Assembly: GCA_018654125.1 (NCBI GenBank)
Contig: JABIME010000260.1
Span: 1 to 6,724, forward strand
Reading direction: 5' to 3'
DNA from: Candidatus Cloacimonadota bacterium
GTDB lineage: Bacteria > Cloacimonadota > Cloacimonadia > Cloacimonadales > TCS61
DNA: 6,724 nt
This document shows positions 5,578 to 6,724 of the stretch, in pieces. The stretch's first letter is position 1; each line of letters begins with the position of its first letter. A model generated the notes under the pieces. It was not told the DNA's origin, ran no database searches, and saw nothing but the letters and a program-made list of their open reading frames with translations. The position numbers were made by a program, and so were the translations under genes.

Positions 5578-6724
5578 ATGGCAAAACTCACTTTTTACGG
5601 AGCAACTGGAACAGTAACCGGATCTCGTTTTCATTTAGAGATCGATGGGAAAAATATACTAATCGACTGTGGAATGTTTCAGGGCCCAAAAAGAATAAGA
5701 TTAAAAAATTGGGAGGTTTTTCCAGTTCCACCTTCTAGCTTCGATTTTGTAATTCTTACTCATGCTCATATAGATCATAGTGGTTACTTACCAAAGTTCG
5801 TAAGGGAAGGATTTAATGGAAAAATAATTTGTACACATGCAACTGCAGAATTGTGTAAGGTGATGTTAAAAGATAGTGCACATATTCAAGAAGAAGATGC
5901 AAAATGGGCTAACAAGAAAGGATTTTCCAAACATTCACCTGCAGAACCTTTATACACAAAAGAAGATGCGATAAAAACTCTTAATTTATTTCATCCTATC
6001 CATTATGGAGATTTTTTCAAACTCTCTGAAAATACTAGGATCAAACTTCATGATTCCGGTCATATTTTGGGTTCTGCACTAATTGATATTAAAACTAAAA
6101 TAGATGATAAATCTCGTAAAATTCTATTCAGTGGAGACCTTGGACGTCCTGAGATTCCAGTATTGAACGAACCTGATCAAGTTTATAATGTAGACTATTT
6201 AATATTGGAATCGACATACGGGCAACGTTTACACGAATCTTCCGATCCCATTTCTGATCTTGTAGAAGTAGTTAACAGAAGCATGAAAAGAGGTGGTTCG
6301 TTGGTTATTCCGGCATTTAGTGTTGGCAGAACACAAACCCTACTTTACCTTCTACGATTGTTGGAAGAAGAAGGCAAAATTCCATCATATCCGATCTACG
6401 TTGATTCTCCGATGGCAATTGATGCTCTTGAAATTTTTAAGGATCATATAAAAGATTTTGATCTTTATGCGCGAATGCAGAAGATGCAGGGAAAGGATAT
6501 TTTCCAACCAAAAAACTTACATATTTGCCGAACCAGAGAAGATTCTATGAGTATAAATAAACATCGATCTGGCTGCATCATAATTTCTGCCAGCGGCATG
6601 GTAACTGGTGGTAGAATTCTGCATCATATGGCGCAACGATTACCAGATAATAAAAATACAATTCTGCTCATGGGTTATCAAGCAGAAGGAACACGTGGTA
6701 GAGTGATCCAGGAAAGAAAAGAAA
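5578..6724 (+). CDS. Beta-CASP metallo-beta-lactamase-fold ribonuclease, C-terminus cut by window edge
   Basis: The first 382 residues of an MBL-fold RNA-processing nuclease of the CPSF/Ysh1-like bacterial group (TTHA0252 type). Zinc-site motifs are intact: Asp30 (LIDCGMFQG), HAHIDH (62-67), His162 (SGHILGS) and Asp187 (FSGDLGR). The beta-CASP region follows: motif A LESTYG with Glu211, the PAFSVGRTQTLL helix start (245-256), DSPMA (276-280), motif B segment SASGMVTGGRILHH (337-350), and GYQAEGTRGR (366-375) leading towards the missing motif C histidine. Typical members run to about 450-540 residues, so roughly the last 70 or more are outside the window. These enzymes cut or trim RNA in the cytoplasm; the substrate is unknown here. 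GGAGGG at 5569-5574 sits three bases before the ATG. The 131-bp gap suggests its own promoter rather than membership of the mnmE operon. The HxHxDH plus beta-CASP motifs make a plain glyoxalase-type hydrolase unlikely. Confidence 0.93.
   Translation, partial: MAKLTFYGATGTVTGSRFHLEIDGKNILIDCGMFQGPKRIRLKNWEVFPVPPSSFDFVILTHAHIDHSGYLPKFVREGFNGKIICTHATAELCKVMLKDSAHIQEEDAKWANKKGFSKHSPAEPLYTKEDAIKTLNLFHPIHYGDFFKLSENTRIKLHDSGHILGSALIDIKTKIDDKSRKILFSGDLGRPEIPVLNEPDQVYNVDYLILESTYGQRLHESSDPISDLVEVVNRSMKRGGSLVIPAFSVGRTQTLLYLLRLLEEEGKIPSYPIYVDSPMAIDALEIFKDHIKDFDLYARMQKMQGKDIFQPKNLHICRTREDSMSINKHRSGCIIISASGMVTGGRILHHMAQRLPDNKNTILLMGYQAEGTRGRVIQERKE

Overview
This is an AT-rich bacterial chromosomal window made mostly of conserved housekeeping genes. 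No mobile element, CRISPR array, rRNA, tRNA or toxin-antitoxin module is visible. The bacterial families present (DXS, MnmE with its FCIGK tail, EngB/YsxC, QueD), ATG starts with purine-rich Shine-Dalgarno sequences and compact gene spacing all point to a bacterium. The combination of a deoxynucleoside kinase, a zinc-ribbon membrane protein and a CPSF-type beta-CASP nuclease in an AT-rich genome makes me think of an uncultured FCB-group lineage such as Cloacimonadota. That placement is a guess, not something the sequence proves.

Layout. Positions 1-1039 hold two minus-strand genes transcribed leftwards: a five-helix membrane protein with an N-terminal zinc ribbon, followed after 30 bp by the start of a deoxynucleoside kinase that runs off the left edge. 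A 136-bp divergent intergenic region (1040-1175) separates them from a plus-strand run queD - engB/ysxC - dxs - mnmE (1176-5446). The gaps in that run are 11, 51 and 6 bp, so it looks like one operon. A very AT-rich 131-bp gap (5447-5577) follows, then a beta-CASP metallo-beta-lactamase-fold ribonuclease that is cut by the right edge.

How the genes fit together. QueD makes 6-carboxytetrahydropterin for the queuosine precursor (tRNA G34), and MnmE is half of the MnmEG enzyme that modifies tRNA U34, so two wobble-position modification genes sit in one operon. EngB is a ribosome-assembly GTPase, and Dxs starts the non-mevalonate isoprenoid pathway. The last gene probably acts in RNA processing. 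The common theme is translation and RNA metabolism, with isoprenoid supply inserted. The left operon concerns deoxynucleoside salvage plus an unassigned membrane protein.

All of the complete housekeeping genes look intact, with their catalytic motifs present. I do not see a convincing new biological system. The least explained item is the zinc-ribbon membrane protein.
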